DNA of 64,000 bases from Calothrix sp. PCC 6303 (GCF_000317435.1 NC_019751.1:3100001-3164000), one strand, 5' to 3'. Shown: positions 37,560 to 45,384, counted from the stretch's first letter. Notes: a model not told the origin generated them from the sequence alone. Program-made: numbers and translations.

Positions 37560-37746
37560 TGATGACGCTTAAGGGTTCTGCTATTTTGGTAAATGCATAC
37601 TCTCCTGGCTGGATGCAAACTGATATCGGCGGCTCGAAGGAGCCGAAACTGCTCTATATCTGGCAACACTTCCAGATGGTGACTCACAGGGTAAGTTTTT
37701 TGCGGAGATGCGGAAGTTCGGGGGTGCAGTGGCGCTATCTTGGTAA
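37560..37746 (+). pseudogene. Short-chain dehydrogenase, C-terminal remnant with frameshift
   Basis: Frame 1 gives ILVNAYSPGWMQTDIGGSKEP, the characteristic SDR segment after the active site. After a frame change it continues ALYLATLPDGDSQGKFFAEM then FGGAVALSW-stop, the normal SDR C-terminus. The N-terminal two thirds (NAD-binding Gly motif, YxxxK) are missing. It is a decayed end of a chromosomal gene, probably truncated by arrival of accessory DNA from the left. Confidence 0.75.
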
Positions 37747-37792
37747 TGGATTAAACCCAAGATACAAAAATTTGATTCTATAGGGAGTTGGT

Positions 37793-38260
37793 ATGATTAG
37801 AGCAATCGCACCCGATGATATTAATGCATTGCTGGCTTTAGCCGAGGTAACTGGCTTATTTCAACCAGAGGAAATTGGGGAACTAGCTCACATGCTGGCT
37901 GCTCACTTCGATGATGCAACCGATAGTTCTGGAATTTGGCTTACCGATGATGATAACGGTCTGGTGGGGGTTGCGTATTTTGCACCGGAACGGATGACAC
38001 TTGGGACGTGGAATCTTTACCTGATTGCCGTCCATCCCAATTATCAGAGACAGGGAAGAGGTGCGGCACTGCTAGCTCACATTGAACTCAGGTTGGCGGA
38101 GCGGGGTGAGCGGATGTTGCTTGTGGAAACCTCCGGGTTGGAGAGTTTTGAGTACGTTCGAGATTTTTATCGCCAGAACGGTTATGAGGAGGAAGCACGA
38201 ATTCGGGAGTTTTACAAACCGGGTGATGACAAGATTGTTTTCCGTAAAGTCTTGGTTTGA
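37793..38260 (+). CDS. GNAT-family N-acetyltransferase
   Basis: A 155-residue single-domain GNAT with GGGAG 8 bp upstream. Acetyl-CoA-binding motif A is IAVHPNYQRQGRGAALLAHIE, and the C-terminal part (FEYVRDFYRQNGYEEEARIREFY) is the usual motif B. Substrate not predictable. It follows the SDR remnant by about 45 bp and may have been its operon partner. Confidence 0.85.
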   Translation: MIRAIAPDDINALLALAEVTGLFQPEEIGELAHMLAAHFDDATDSSGIWLTDDDNGLVGVAYFAPERMTLGTWNLYLIAVHPNYQRQGRGAALLAHIELRLAERGERMLLVETSGLESFEYVRDFYRQNGYEEEARIREFYKPGDDKIVFRKVLV

Positions 38261-38326
38261 TTTGTATAAAATAGTTAGGCTTCTCATCAAAACTGTTGTC
38301 CTTTCCTTTTCATTGCGGATTAACTT

Positions 38327-38698
38327 ATGAAAGTGCGACTGTTCATCGTGTTTACATTTGGAGTCGTACTTGGCTGTATTGGGGCGATTTCATACATTAG
38401 GATTAGCGAACCTGCGCCAGCGATTGCTTTTATTGGTAAAGTGCAGTTGGATACTGCATCATATAAAGATATCCGTTTGAACAATGCTATGTTTATCGAG
38501 AACCCAGGAGCGCCAGATGGACGGGTGTATCTGCGGTTTACAGATGACAAAATCATGAACGATACGGTTGGGAAACAGGTTCAGGTAAGCGGACAACTCA
38601 AGTCTGTGAAACTTGAGAAAGGTCATTTTATTACTGAACTCACAGTAATTAATGTTGATCGGGTTGATGAAAATTTACCAGCGACAAGACAACCGTAG
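38327..38698 (+). CDS. Membrane-anchored small protein, OB-like
   Basis: A 123-residue protein with an N-terminal membrane anchor or signal (LFIVFTFGVVLGCIGAISYI) and a short beta-rich domain (GRVYLRFTDDKI, KQVQVSGQLKSVKL, ITELTVINVDRV) that resembles an OB-fold strand pattern. No family name can be given. It lies between the GNAT gene and the convergent integrase. Confidence 0.55.
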   Translation: MKVRLFIVFTFGVVLGCIGAISYIRISEPAPAIAFIGKVQLDTASYKDIRLNNAMFIENPGAPDGRVYLRFTDDKIMNDTVGKQVQVSGQLKSVKLEKGHFITELTVINVDRVDENLPATRQP

Positions 38699-38717
38699 AC
38701 TTTCGGCTTTCCCAAAC

Positions 38718-39878
38718 TCAAAAATCCGGCACAACAATCTCTCGGCTATACCCCACATAATGCCGATAAATAACCTCCGGTGAGTTCCCCACCAATTTCG
38801 CCACATCCTTTACATCCATTCCATTCCTCAAAGCCAGGGTAATAAATGTATGCCGTGTCTGATATAGCTTGCGATATTCAATCCCATCCAAGTTTTCTAA
38901 AATCGCTTTCCAGCCTCGGTTGGTCAAATTGTGAACATCGATCCACATTCCTTCCTTGGAGGGAAACACTTTATCCTCATCCTCTATACCTGCGAGTTTT
39001 ATCGATTTCAATAATTCTCCCAGACTCTTATTGATGGGAAAACTCCGCTTTTTCTGAGTCTTCAAACCCCTCTTACAAACTAACCCTGACTCTGATACCA
39101 CCACCGCTTGCTCGAACCGAATAAAGCGAAAATCCTTAGAGATATGCTGCCACTGTAAAGCTATAGCTTCAGATGGTCTACAACCAGTCATGAACAAAAA
39201 CTCAATCAACGATGCATAGTCTTTGTAATAACGGTTTTGTTTGAATGCTTTGATAATGCGATCGCGTTCTTCCTGAGTAAACGCATTAATGTCCGTCTCT
39301 TCCTTTTCACCCTTGGGTATTTTGATATCCCCTGCCATATCCTCAAACGGATTTTTTTCGATTAAGTTAGATTTAACACCCCAATCGCAGCAAGCCGAAA
39401 TTTGAGTCAAAATCCGCTTGCAGGTATTCGGGGTTTTGTTGGCTATTAACCAATCTCTGATTACGATTGCATCGTTTACCGATTTCACCGGGAGTTCGAT
39501 ATCGAGACAGCGTGAGATTCTCTTAATATCCTTAGCCAAGGTGCTGGGGGATAAACTACTGCGCTTAAATTCGACATAACTTTCCCATAAATCCGCCAAA
39601 GATGTAGCCACAATTGGTGTAATTGATGGTGTAACCTTAGCCAGCAAAGCTTCCGGCTTATATTTGGTTAAAGTGGGGTCGAAATTCCCCGACATAATAT
39701 CCAACTCAATTTGTCTAGCTTTCATTTCAGCCACCTTACGATTGGCAACGCTGTCGGTAAAACCCGTCGAAAGGTAATAGCGCTTCCCTGCAATGCGAAA
39801 AACGAGTTGCAGACGGTCATTTGAGATTTTAATTTGGACAGTTCCTTTAGAAGATTTTTGAGGGGTTGGCTTAGACAT
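38718..39878 (-). CDS. Tyrosine-recombinase integrase 1
   Basis: A 386-residue integrase if it starts at MSKPTPQKSSKG (39878), as cyanobacterial members do; the frame extends to 39968. An arm-binding N-terminal part is followed by the catalytic domain with FLFMTGCRPSEAIALQW (first Arg), the Lys hairpin near KRSFPINKS, YQTRHTFITLALRNG (second Arg) and VYRHYVGYS with the nucleophile Tyr. It is transcribed away from the att-like repeat at 39989 and sits immediately outside the 20-kb element, so it probably belongs to a neighbouring element. Confidence 0.9.
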   Translation of the reverse strand: MSKPTPQKSSKGTVQIKISNDRLQLVFRIAGKRYYLSTGFTDSVANRKVAEMKARQIELDIMSGNFDPTLTKYKPEALLAKVTPSITPIVATSLADLWESYVEFKRSSLSPSTLAKDIKRISRCLDIELPVKSVNDAIVIRDWLIANKTPNTCKRILTQISACCDWGVKSNLIEKNPFEDMAGDIKIPKGEKEETDINAFTQEERDRIIKAFKQNRYYKDYASLIEFLFMTGCRPSEAIALQWQHISKDFRFIRFEQAVVVSESGLVCKRGLKTQKKRSFPINKSLGELLKSIKLAGIEDEDKVFPSKEGMWIDVHNLTNRGWKAILENLDGIEYRKLYQTRHTFITLALRNGMDVKDVAKLVGNSPEVIYRHYVGYSREIVVPDF

Positions 39879-39895
39879 GGAAAAAAGTACGCTCA

Positions 39896-39917
39896 AATTT
39901 ACCCCCAATTTACCCCC
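39896..39917. repeat. Two tandem 11-bp units near integrase 1
   Basis: AATTTACCCCC occurs twice in direct succession, one helical turn apart, just upstream of the integrase 1 start and 71 bp from the att-like repeat. This layout fits an arm-type integrase-binding site. Confidence 0.5.
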
Positions 39918-39988
39918 AAAATTTTTCCAAACATGCCCAAATATGTCCAACGTGGAATCTATTTTCACAACAATAAATCCACCATCAA

Positions 39989-40101
39989 TGGCTGGAATGG
40001 GGTTTTGGTTGAAATTAAAAACCCCTGAAAGCTATATGTTTCAGGGGTTTGGGTTGTTATGCCAGGAACGAGACTTGAACTCGTGACACGAGGATTTTCA
40101 G
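39989..40101 (-). repeat. att-like direct repeat, left copy (tRNA-Phe 3' half + terminator)
   Basis: 113 bp that recur at 60363-60474 with one substitution and a one-base indel. The minus strand reads tRNA-Phe 3' half, then a 12-bp-stem terminator (40019-40050). The repeat marks one end of the 20.4-kb element. Just to the right are inverted repeats CACTAC/GTAGTG (40103-40119) and ACCCTGGT/ACCAGGGT (40123-40156), possible binding sites for integration proteins. Confidence 0.85.
40060..40101 (-). tRNA. tRNA-Phe(GAA) 3' fragment, left copy
   Basis: The minus strand reads CTGAAAATCCTCGTGTCACG then AGTTCAAGTCTCGTTCCTGGCA. This contains the GAA anticodon, the variable loop, an intact T arm (ACGAG/CTCGT) and the 3' acceptor strand of a cyanobacterial tRNA-Phe. 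The sequence upstream does not supply the 5' half, so this is a fragment and not a functional tRNA. Confidence 0.75.
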
Positions 40102-40209
40102 ACACTACGTAGGGTAGTGAAAACCCTGGTATTGCGATAGACAATCTAACCAGGGTAAGCATTTGAGGGAATATTGAGTTATAAGCTGAGGCTATGCAAG
40201 GGTTGTGGA

Positions 40210-40231
40210 TTTAGTCAGAATTTAGTCAGGT
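40210..40231. repeat. Two tandem 11-bp units at integrase 2 end
   Basis: TTTAGTCAGAA-TTTAGTCAGGT overlaps the 3' end of integrase 2. The same doublet occurs at 60328-60349, just inside the right att-like repeat. Candidate arm-type sites for integrase 2. Confidence 0.6.
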
Positions 40232-41340
40232 GGTTTTGGGCGATCGCTTCTGGTCATCAACAGATCATAAGCACGCTGGTGATGACGTTCACTAATCCAG
40301 TGGTGGTAGGTTTCGCTATGAACCGCTAACGAATGCCCCATCTGTTGAGCCGCAAGTGTAATATCAAGCCCAAACTCTAAAGTTCGGATTGCCCAAGCAT
40401 GGCGTAAATCGTAAGGGGAGAATGGTAATTTGTGCCTTGCAAAGTAGTGAGTAACATTGTTCCCTAGTTGGGCGTTAGTTCTCTCTAAATTAGCTTCTGG
40501 TAATTTCACTTCTGACAGGTGGAATATTTCAAACCACTCAGGGAAGCAAGCCCAAACACGACGGGAACCCGTTTTACCGTCTAATACGTGAACAATTCGA
40601 TTACCGCGTTTAATTTCCTCAAAATCAAGCCTGAAAACTTCATGATTACGAAGTCCGTAGGTAGCAAGCATCCCATACAACCACCTCCAAGCCGGATTTA
40701 CTAATTTTTTATGCCAGTTGGCAATGTCTGCATCAATTGGGATATCTCTAGGAGCTACCCGTCTAGGGCTGTAATTCCCAGATAAGTTGCGTGCATCAAA
40801 GTCGATACAGGCAAACTTAGCTAACGCACCCAAAATATTACAGTAACGTTTACGGTTTTTGGTGTCGGGTGGTGTGGTTAAAATTAAACGTCGGAGATTT
40901 TCCGGAGTTAATAACTCATTTTGGGGAAGTCGCTTAAATACCTGGAAGTAATCCCCGTGCCAAGTGGTGAGAGATTTTGAGTTTTTTTGTCTGCGGTTGA
41001 AGTAATCATCTTCAAAAGCTTGGAGCCACTCACTAATTAGTTTTGGGACTTCTTCCACTATTTCCGCTTTAATATATTCTCCCCAATTAAATTTTCCGGT
41101 GTTTAATTTTAACCGGATGGTGTGGGCTTCACTTTCGGCTTGTTTAATGCCGTCCGGGGTGGCGTTGATGTTTAATGATATGCGCTGTTGTTTAGGTTCC
41201 CCGTCTCCCATCCGTGGGGGAAGTGTGGCGCGCAATCTTAACTTGCTTCCGTCCTGCTCAATAGTTACTCCCACTTTGGCTGCTTTTAACCTTGCGTTCG
41301 CTTGCTGAATGCGATCGCTAATTTCCATTGCCTTGCTCAA
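40222..41340 (-). CDS. Tyrosine-recombinase integrase 2 (element integrase)
   Basis: A 372-residue integrase. Catalytic features: YGLRNHEVFRLDF (first Arg), a Lys hairpin near VLDGKTGSRR, SPYDLRHAWAIRTLEFG (second Arg; Tyr replaces the usual first His), AAQQMGHSLAV and the nucleophile in ETYHHW. It is the last gene of an operon running from 43629, overlaps the preceding gene by 23 bp and ends about 120 bp from the left att-like repeat, the normal position for the integrase of an integrated element. Confidence 0.92.
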   Translation of the reverse strand: MSKAMEISDRIQQANARLKAAKVGVTIEQDGSKLRLRATLPPRMGDGEPKQQRISLNINATPDGIKQAESEAHTIRLKLNTGKFNWGEYIKAEIVEEVPKLISEWLQAFEDDYFNRRQKNSKSLTTWHGDYFQVFKRLPQNELLTPENLRRLILTTPPDTKNRKRYCNILGALAKFACIDFDARNLSGNYSPRRVAPRDIPIDADIANWHKKLVNPAWRWLYGMLATYGLRNHEVFRLDFEEIKRGNRIVHVLDGKTGSRRVWACFPEWFEIFHLSEVKLPEANLERTNAQLGNNVTHYFARHKLPFSPYDLRHAWAIRTLEFGLDITLAAQQMGHSLAVHSETYHHWISERHHQRAYDLLMTRSDRPKPPD

Positions 41341-41572
41341 ATATATTCAAAGAGTAAGTACCAGGCGCAATAAACCCGTATGGGGAAGGGGTATAAGCAA
41401 CTTTCCCGTCTGCTTTCAGAGAGATAAATGCCTGGTTAAAACTACCGGAATTATATTTATTCACGTTGCGCTTGCTTCTGTCGTTCGCATATTTGATTAT
41501 CTGCTTGGCTGTTAAAGGGCTGTTTTCCTTAAGGGCTTGAATTATCAAGCCCTCAAGCTCATTACCACTCAT
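41318..41572 (-). CDS. Small winged-helix-like protein
   Basis: An 84-residue protein with a helix-turn-helix pattern (LEGLIIQALKENSPLTAKQI) and a wing-like end (DGKVAYTPSPYGFIAP). It overlaps integrase 2 by 23 bp and the preceding gene by 11 bp, so translation is coupled. It could act as a directionality factor or regulator; this is inference from size, fold and position. Confidence 0.6.
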   Translation of the reverse strand: MSGNELEGLIIQALKENSPLTAKQIIKYANDRSKRNVNKYNSGSFNQAFISLKADGKVAYTPSPYGFIAPGTYSLNIFEQGNGN

Positions 41573-42131
41573 TTTCTGTACCCTCCTTTAAAAGTCCTTC
41601 TAAAATTTCTTTACCAGTTTGGTAATTTCTTCCCTGAAAACCCAACACCTCCTTAATTACAAAACTTTCAGATTTACCAGTTTCCAGTAAATTTACAACC
41701 GCTAAATACAAGCTTCTCCGGTTCCCGGAACTGGGAACTTCGGAACTAGCGTCCTCAGCAACCGTTAACCACAAGGCTTCTAGCGATTCTTTTAACTCAT
41801 TAATTAGTTCCGGGGTGGAACCATCACCGGAACTAGGTTCCGTTGCATATAGTTGGGCTAATTCACCCTCAAGTTGTTGAGTCTGCAACACTAACTCAGT
41901 GTTTCGTAGTTCCTTATTCATGGTGTTCAGGGCAATGGAATTAGCTTCCTCCTCGATGAGCGATTTAGAGACTCGCACCAGTGCAACACCATGCAACAGC
42001 GACAGGGATAAGAAAACACCCTTACCGACTTTCCCCACTGGAGACTGAGCCGCTAGCCACATTGTCAATGCACAACCTGCATATATATAGCTTTTATGCC
42101 AATTATTGAGGGTTAGTTGCTGGTTAGCCAT
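41562..42131 (-). CDS. Membrane/coiled-coil protein with C-terminal helix-turn-helix
   Basis: A 189-residue protein. About 15-55 are hydrophobic (one or two membrane helices), about 65-95 form a coiled coil, and about 140-185 (SLYLAVVNLLETGKSESFVI, then YQTGKEILEGLLKEG) look like a small DNA-binding helix-turn-helix. A membrane-tethered DNA-binding protein is unusual. No family name. Overlaps both neighbours in the integrase operon. Confidence 0.6.
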   Translation of the reverse strand: MANQQLTLNNWHKSYIYAGCALTMWLAAQSPVGKVGKGVFLSLSLLHGVALVRVSKSLIEEEANSIALNTMNKELRNTELVLQTQQLEGELAQLYATEPSSGDGSTPELINELKESLEALWLTVAEDASSEVPSSGNRRSLYLAVVNLLETGKSESFVIKEVLGFQGRNYQTGKEILEGLLKEGTENEW

Positions 42132-42388
42132 GTTGTCACGCCTCCTAAAACCAGCGCAACAGCGAAACTAATCAAGCAGGCGTAGAAGTTGAGATCTTTA
42201 GCCTTGAAATAGGGGGCGATCGCATCATCACACAACCAGCACACACACCATGCAGCACTGATCAAACCATAAGCCGCACCAACGACACGAAACATATTAG
42301 GGTGCAGTGTTCCCAGCCAGGATAACAGGCTGGAAGCACTGCACCCAACCAGGAATAACCCGATTAAATACAGCGCTTTACTAATCAT
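42113..42388 (-). CDS. Small three-helix membrane protein
   Basis: A 91-residue protein with three predicted membrane helices (ALYLIGLFLVGCSASSLLSW, MFRVVGAAYGLISAAWCVCW, FYACLISFAVALVLGGVTTW). It overlaps the next gene by 19 bp and shares one base of TAATG with the preceding gene. Holin-like size, but nothing proves that role; not recognised. Confidence 0.6.
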   Translation of the reverse strand: MISKALYLIGLFLVGCSASSLLSWLGTLHPNMFRVVGAAYGLISAAWCVCWLCDDAIAPYFKAKDLNFYACLISFAVALVLGGVTTWLTSN

Positions 42389-42906
42389 TAGGTTACGGCT
42401 TCAATCTTGGCTTTGAGTTCTAAAATGCGCTTATCTGCCTTGCTTTCAGCACGCTCGATGCTTTTACCCATCTGCACATATTCAGGACGTAAGCGGTGTA
42501 ACTTCCTGGCTAGGCTAGCATTAGAGCGTTGCTTAGTGGTTTCAGATGTTGCAACGGTTTTTTGATAGTTACGGTGTTCGACGTGTACGGTCGAATCTGT
42601 TTTTTCTAGGGTTTTCAGTGATTTATACGCTCGTTTCGTCTGTGTTGCTTCTTGTTTTTTTAGTCTGGCTAGCTTTTTGAGGTTGTCGGCTTGTTCCTTC
42701 GTAAAGTAAGTGGGACTTGCTACCACCGATTGGGTGCGAATGCTGTCCCAATTATTTTGGTTTAACGGGTTGATGACATTATCATCAGTCGGCTGCAACG
42801 CTGTTTCTACGGACAGGTTGTGGTCTCCTTGGTAGGTGCGTTTGTGGGAATTATCGTCATTCCCACCTGTTCCCACCTTGCCCATTACAGTTCCCATGAT
42901 TCCCAT
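42388..42906 (-). CDS. Basic coiled-coil protein
   Basis: A 172-residue protein, Lys/Arg-rich, with a disordered N-terminal half and helical stretches after residue 70 (FTKEQADNLKKLARLKKQEA, AESKADKRILELKAKIEA). No membrane segment and no recognised domain. Fourth in order before integrase 2 in the tightly overlapped operon. Confidence 0.6.
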   Translation of the reverse strand: MGIMGTVMGKVGTGGNDDNSHKRTYQGDHNLSVETALQPTDDNVINPLNQNNWDSIRTQSVVASPTYFTKEQADNLKKLARLKKQEATQTKRAYKSLKTLEKTDSTVHVEHRNYQKTVATSETTKQRSNASLARKLHRLRPEYVQMGKSIERAESKADKRILELKAKIEAVT

Positions 42907-42910
42907 GATT

Positions 42911-43174
42911 TCAGCCTCCTAGGCATAATTGTTTTTTGATTTGTTCAAACTGTTGCAGCTGCTGTTGCATGTGTCGTAGTTGCTCCTGTTCTGTGGAGTT
43001 GTATGTGACTGTTGCCCCCAATGCAACACCAACACCCACTAGGCACACACAAGCAAGTAGCAGAAATGAACTATTAGATTTAGCTGTTGCAACAACTGGG
43101 GGCGTGGTTTCCTGGTACATCTCGCCACGAAAGGGAACCACTTTTAATTCTGTTTGTGAACTACTATTTTTCAT
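42911..43174 (-). CDS. Small single-helix membrane protein
   Basis: An 87-residue protein with one central membrane helix (SFLLLACVCLVGVGVALGAT) and a C-terminal coiled coil (EQEQLRHMQQQLQQFEQIKK). Start overlaps the stop of the upstream regulator by 4 bp (ATGA), showing coupled translation. Not recognised. Confidence 0.6.
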   Translation of the reverse strand: MKNSSSQTELKVVPFRGEMYQETTPPVVATAKSNSSFLLLACVCLVGVGVALGATVTYNSTEQEQLRHMQQQLQQFEQIKKQLCLGG

Positions 43175-43629
43175 CCCTGCAACCTCCGTGTGGTGGAGTT
43201 GGCAATTAGATGTGTTGCACCTGCTGCAATTGACCGTTGCATTGCCCGTTGCAACACTTCAGCATCCTGTGGTGAGGGATTACTGAGCATTTGTTGAATC
43301 CGCTCCACAACTCGCTGAGGAAGTTTCTCAAAATAAATATAGGCGAGTTGTTGGGCTGTCGCTTCTAGAATCGGTTCAATAATTTCCTCACCAGGATTAA
43401 TGGTTACTGTTTCGGTCGCGGTGGAGAATTCCCCTGATTTAGTTTTGAGGAATTCCACTCCAGCCTCTAGCCATAAAGTTCTACCGCTTTCCTCTTTGAT
43501 GTAGTGATGTCCTTCTACAAAACAGGTGTAGCGGGATAACCAACTACGAACGGTACTTTCGGCAACTCCTATTTCTTGAGCAACTTCTGGTGTGGTTTTG
43601 GTTGATTTTGGGGTTTGTTTAGCAGCCAT
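43171..43629 (-). CDS. MerR/HTH_17-like DNA-binding protein
   Basis: A 152-residue protein with an N-terminal helix-turn-helix (TPEVAQEIGVAESTVRSWLSRY) followed by EGHHYIKEESGRTLWLEAGV, the pattern of MerR-like or excisionase-type winged helices, and a helical C-terminus. It is the first gene of the seven-gene operon that ends with integrase 2, and is a candidate regulator or directionality factor. Confidence 0.7.
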   Translation of the reverse strand: MAAKQTPKSTKTTPEVAQEIGVAESTVRSWLSRYTCFVEGHHYIKEESGRTLWLEAGVEFLKTKSGEFSTATETVTINPGEEIIEPILEATAQQLAYIYFEKLPQRVVERIQQMLSNPSPQDAEVLQRAMQRSIAAGATHLIANSTTRRLQG

Positions 43630-43719
43630 TTACTGCACCCCCTATTTTTGGGTTAATTTCTGGCATAATTTTCTTATTACTGAAAGGTGTATCAGTTCTT
43701 GACCGGGTGATAGGTGACA

Positions 43720-44058
43720 CTATTGCCCGGTTTTGTTGTTTGATTCTGCATAATAGCCACCCCTCAACTGATCTGAAAGTGCGGCAATTAATGCCAGTAG
43801 ATCAGTGCCTCCCAACTGAGAGAAGCAATCTTGAGAGAGTTGAATAATCCGATTCCCTATATCCCCGTCTGCTTCAAGGCTGAGGCTATTAGCGAGAAAA
43901 GCCACCATATATAACTTTTCTCTTTGTGTGAGTGTTTGTAGATGGTTCCCGTGTCGCTCCACCAACCCATCAATAAACGGATCTTCCCCTGGTTGAAAGT
44001 CTAGATAGTCCATAATTGGCTCAATGTCGGTGACTAAGTTTATTAGTTGTTGGGTCAT
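43720..44058 (-). CDS. Hypothetical protein
   Basis: A 112-residue acidic, helical protein (FQPGEDPFIDGLVERHGNHL, then TLTQREKLYMVAFLANSLSLE) with no recognised family. It ends 90 bp before the regulator gene at 43629 and starts about 220 bp from the operator array, so it may be divergently controlled by the ribbon-helix-helix protein. Confidence 0.55.
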   Translation of the reverse strand: MTQQLINLVTDIEPIMDYLDFQPGEDPFIDGLVERHGNHLQTLTQREKLYMVAFLANSLSLEADGDIGNRIIQLSQDCFSQLGGTDLLALIAALSDQLRGGYYAESNNKTGQ

Positions 44059-44277
44059 GGTTGTTTCTAATTGTTTGTTCCTGGATGTTAAAGTTACGGT
44101 TTTTGACTTGTCTCCGCAGAGTGACCTTGGTCATCAGTCACATTACCGTTACTTAAAGTTTTGTTGAGCTTGAAAGCATAAATTCTCAAGGACGGGCTGC
44201 TACGTCTAGTTGTATTTGTCAGCCTCTCTAAGTCTGGTTGGATTATGCGATCGCTTTTTTATTACCCAAGATTTACT

Positions 44278-44366
44278 TTACCAGGGTAATATAAAAGATG
44301 TTAGCATTACATCGGTAAAGCAACAAGCTATTACACGGGTAAAATAGGAATGGTTTACATGGGTAA
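44278..44366. promoter_or_regulatory. Four tandem TTAC-NNN-GGTAA operators
   Basis: TTACCAGGGTAA, TTACATCGGTAA, TTACACGGGTAA and TTACATGGGTAA start at 44278, 44307, 44331 and 44355 (spacing 29, 24, 24). The last site ends 5 bp before the ATG of a ribbon-helix-helix gene and covers its ribosome site. Tandem short inverted repeats in this position are how such repressors usually control themselves. Confidence 0.75.
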
Positions 44367-44371
44367 TGTGA

Positions 44372-44572
44372 ATGGGTCGGAAAACAAAAACAGCTGCACA
44401 CGGGCAGAAGAAAAAAGAAGTCTCAATAATGCTGACTCCAGACAGTCTGGATTATTTAGACGCTCAAGCTGTAACACTGGGCATAAGCAGAAGCGAGTTA
44501 GTAGAAAGGATGACTCGCGCACAAAAAACTTCGGCGGAGACTCAACTGCTGGGGGAATGCTACGCCACTTAA
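44372..44572 (+). CDS. Ribbon-helix-helix (CopG/Arc-like) repressor
   Basis: A 66-residue protein with a basic N-terminus and the RHH pattern: beta strand KEVSIMLTPD, helix SLDYLDAQAVTLG and helix ISRSELVERMTR. Family members bind DNA as dimers side by side on tandem sites, and four such sites lie directly upstream. Probably the element's autoregulated repressor. Its 3' end overlaps the next small coiled-coil frame. Confidence 0.75.
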   Translation: MGRKTKTAAHGQKKKEVSIMLTPDSLDYLDAQAVTLGISRSELVERMTRAQKTSAETQLLGECYAT

Positions 44573-44709
44573 TCAGCAACTACCGTGAACAAGTGGCACA
44601 AAAAGATCTAGAAATTCAGGTTGCATTAGAAGAGAAGATTAAGCTTGAGACCAAAATCAAAGAGCTTGAATCTCTAAGAATAGAGCTAGAAACAGCTTCG
44701 CCAGAATAA
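44557..44709 (+). CDS. Small coiled-coil protein overlapping the repressor
   Basis: A 50-residue frame starting MLRHLISNYREQ after GGGGGA and ending before a strong terminator. Nearly all of it is coiled coil (EIQVALEEKIKLETKIKELE). It overlaps the repressor gene by 16 bp in another frame. It may be a separate partner protein or, with a frameshift, a C-terminal extension of the repressor. Confidence 0.5.
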   Translation: MLRHLISNYREQVAQKDLEIQVALEEKIKLETKIKELESLRIELETASPE

Positions 44710-44747
44710 AACCGTCTCACCCTATATAAGGTGAGACGGTTATTTTT
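44710..44747 (+). terminator. Rho-independent terminator
   Basis: A 12-bp perfect stem (AACCGTCTCACC / GGTGAGACGGTT) with an 8-base loop, followed by ATTTTTG, directly after the stop of the repressor/coiled-coil pair. Confidence 0.85.
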
Positions 44748-44766
44748 GTGCTTATTTCGGCGAGTC

Positions 44767-45093
44767 CTAAATATTTAATTCCTTTCTCAAGTCATCAAGT
44801 GGGGAAGATACCTGAGTTTTTTGTTGGGAGGGTAATGATTGACTAGGATAAAACATTATTTGAAGCACCATTCTTCCTTTCATCCATCCACCGCCACCGA
44901 TTTGTATTAGTGCTTCCCCATGTACACCATTAAATCCCCAACTCATTTGATCATTCCCTAGCTTACTACCTATTGACTTCTTTATATCTCCAACCTTGGC
45001 AGTCGCAGACCCAGTGGGGTTTTGATTAGGGCTAACGTTCACAACGTCCCCATCTTCAAGAACAATTCGATTTTCCACTTTTATAACCCTCAT
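44767..45093 (-). CDS. KGK-domain-like protein
   Basis: A 108-residue protein with the arrangement of cyanobacterial KGK-family proteins: an early GDVVNVSPN strand, then ALIQIGGGGWMKGRMVLQIMFYP, where the family's KGK reads KGR. Function of the family is unknown. It is divergent from 45146; an inverted repeat AACCAG/CTGGTT (45102-45119) lies between the two starts and may be an operator. Confidence 0.6.
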   Translation of the reverse strand: MRVIKVENRIVLEDGDVVNVSPNQNPTGSATAKVGDIKKSIGSKLGNDQMSWGFNGVHGEALIQIGGGGWMKGRMVLQIMFYPSQSLPSQQKTQVSSPLDDLRKELNI

Positions 45094-45145
45094 GATTTAA
45101 CAACCAGTTGCACCTGGTTAATTAAATCGTTCCCAAACAACCACC

Positions 45146-45382
45146 ATGAACAAACAACAAATCAACTTAACCCCTAGTGGTGTTGCACAAGCAGAAGCCC
45201 TTGCCGAATTGACCGTCTACCTTGAAAGAGAGTTCAACCTCTCATTTGATGAAGCTCGATGGATGTCAGCAGGCATCATCCACAACCTGACTTGTGCAAT
45301 TAAAGCAAATCCAGAATCTCATCGTGGACTTTCAGAAATTGCCGGAGAAATCAAAAATCAAAAACATTCCCTCAATAATTAA
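45146..45382 (+). CDS. Small hypothetical protein
   Basis: A 78-residue helical protein (LAELTVYLEREFNLSFDEARWMSAGIIHNL). It is followed after 2 bp by the next small gene. No family recognised. Conserved-looking composition and tight linkage suggest a real early gene of the element. Confidence 0.6.
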   Translation: MNKQQINLTPSGVAQAEALAELTVYLEREFNLSFDEARWMSAGIIHNLTCAIKANPESHRGLSEIAGEIKNQKHSLNN

Positions 45383-45384
45383 AG

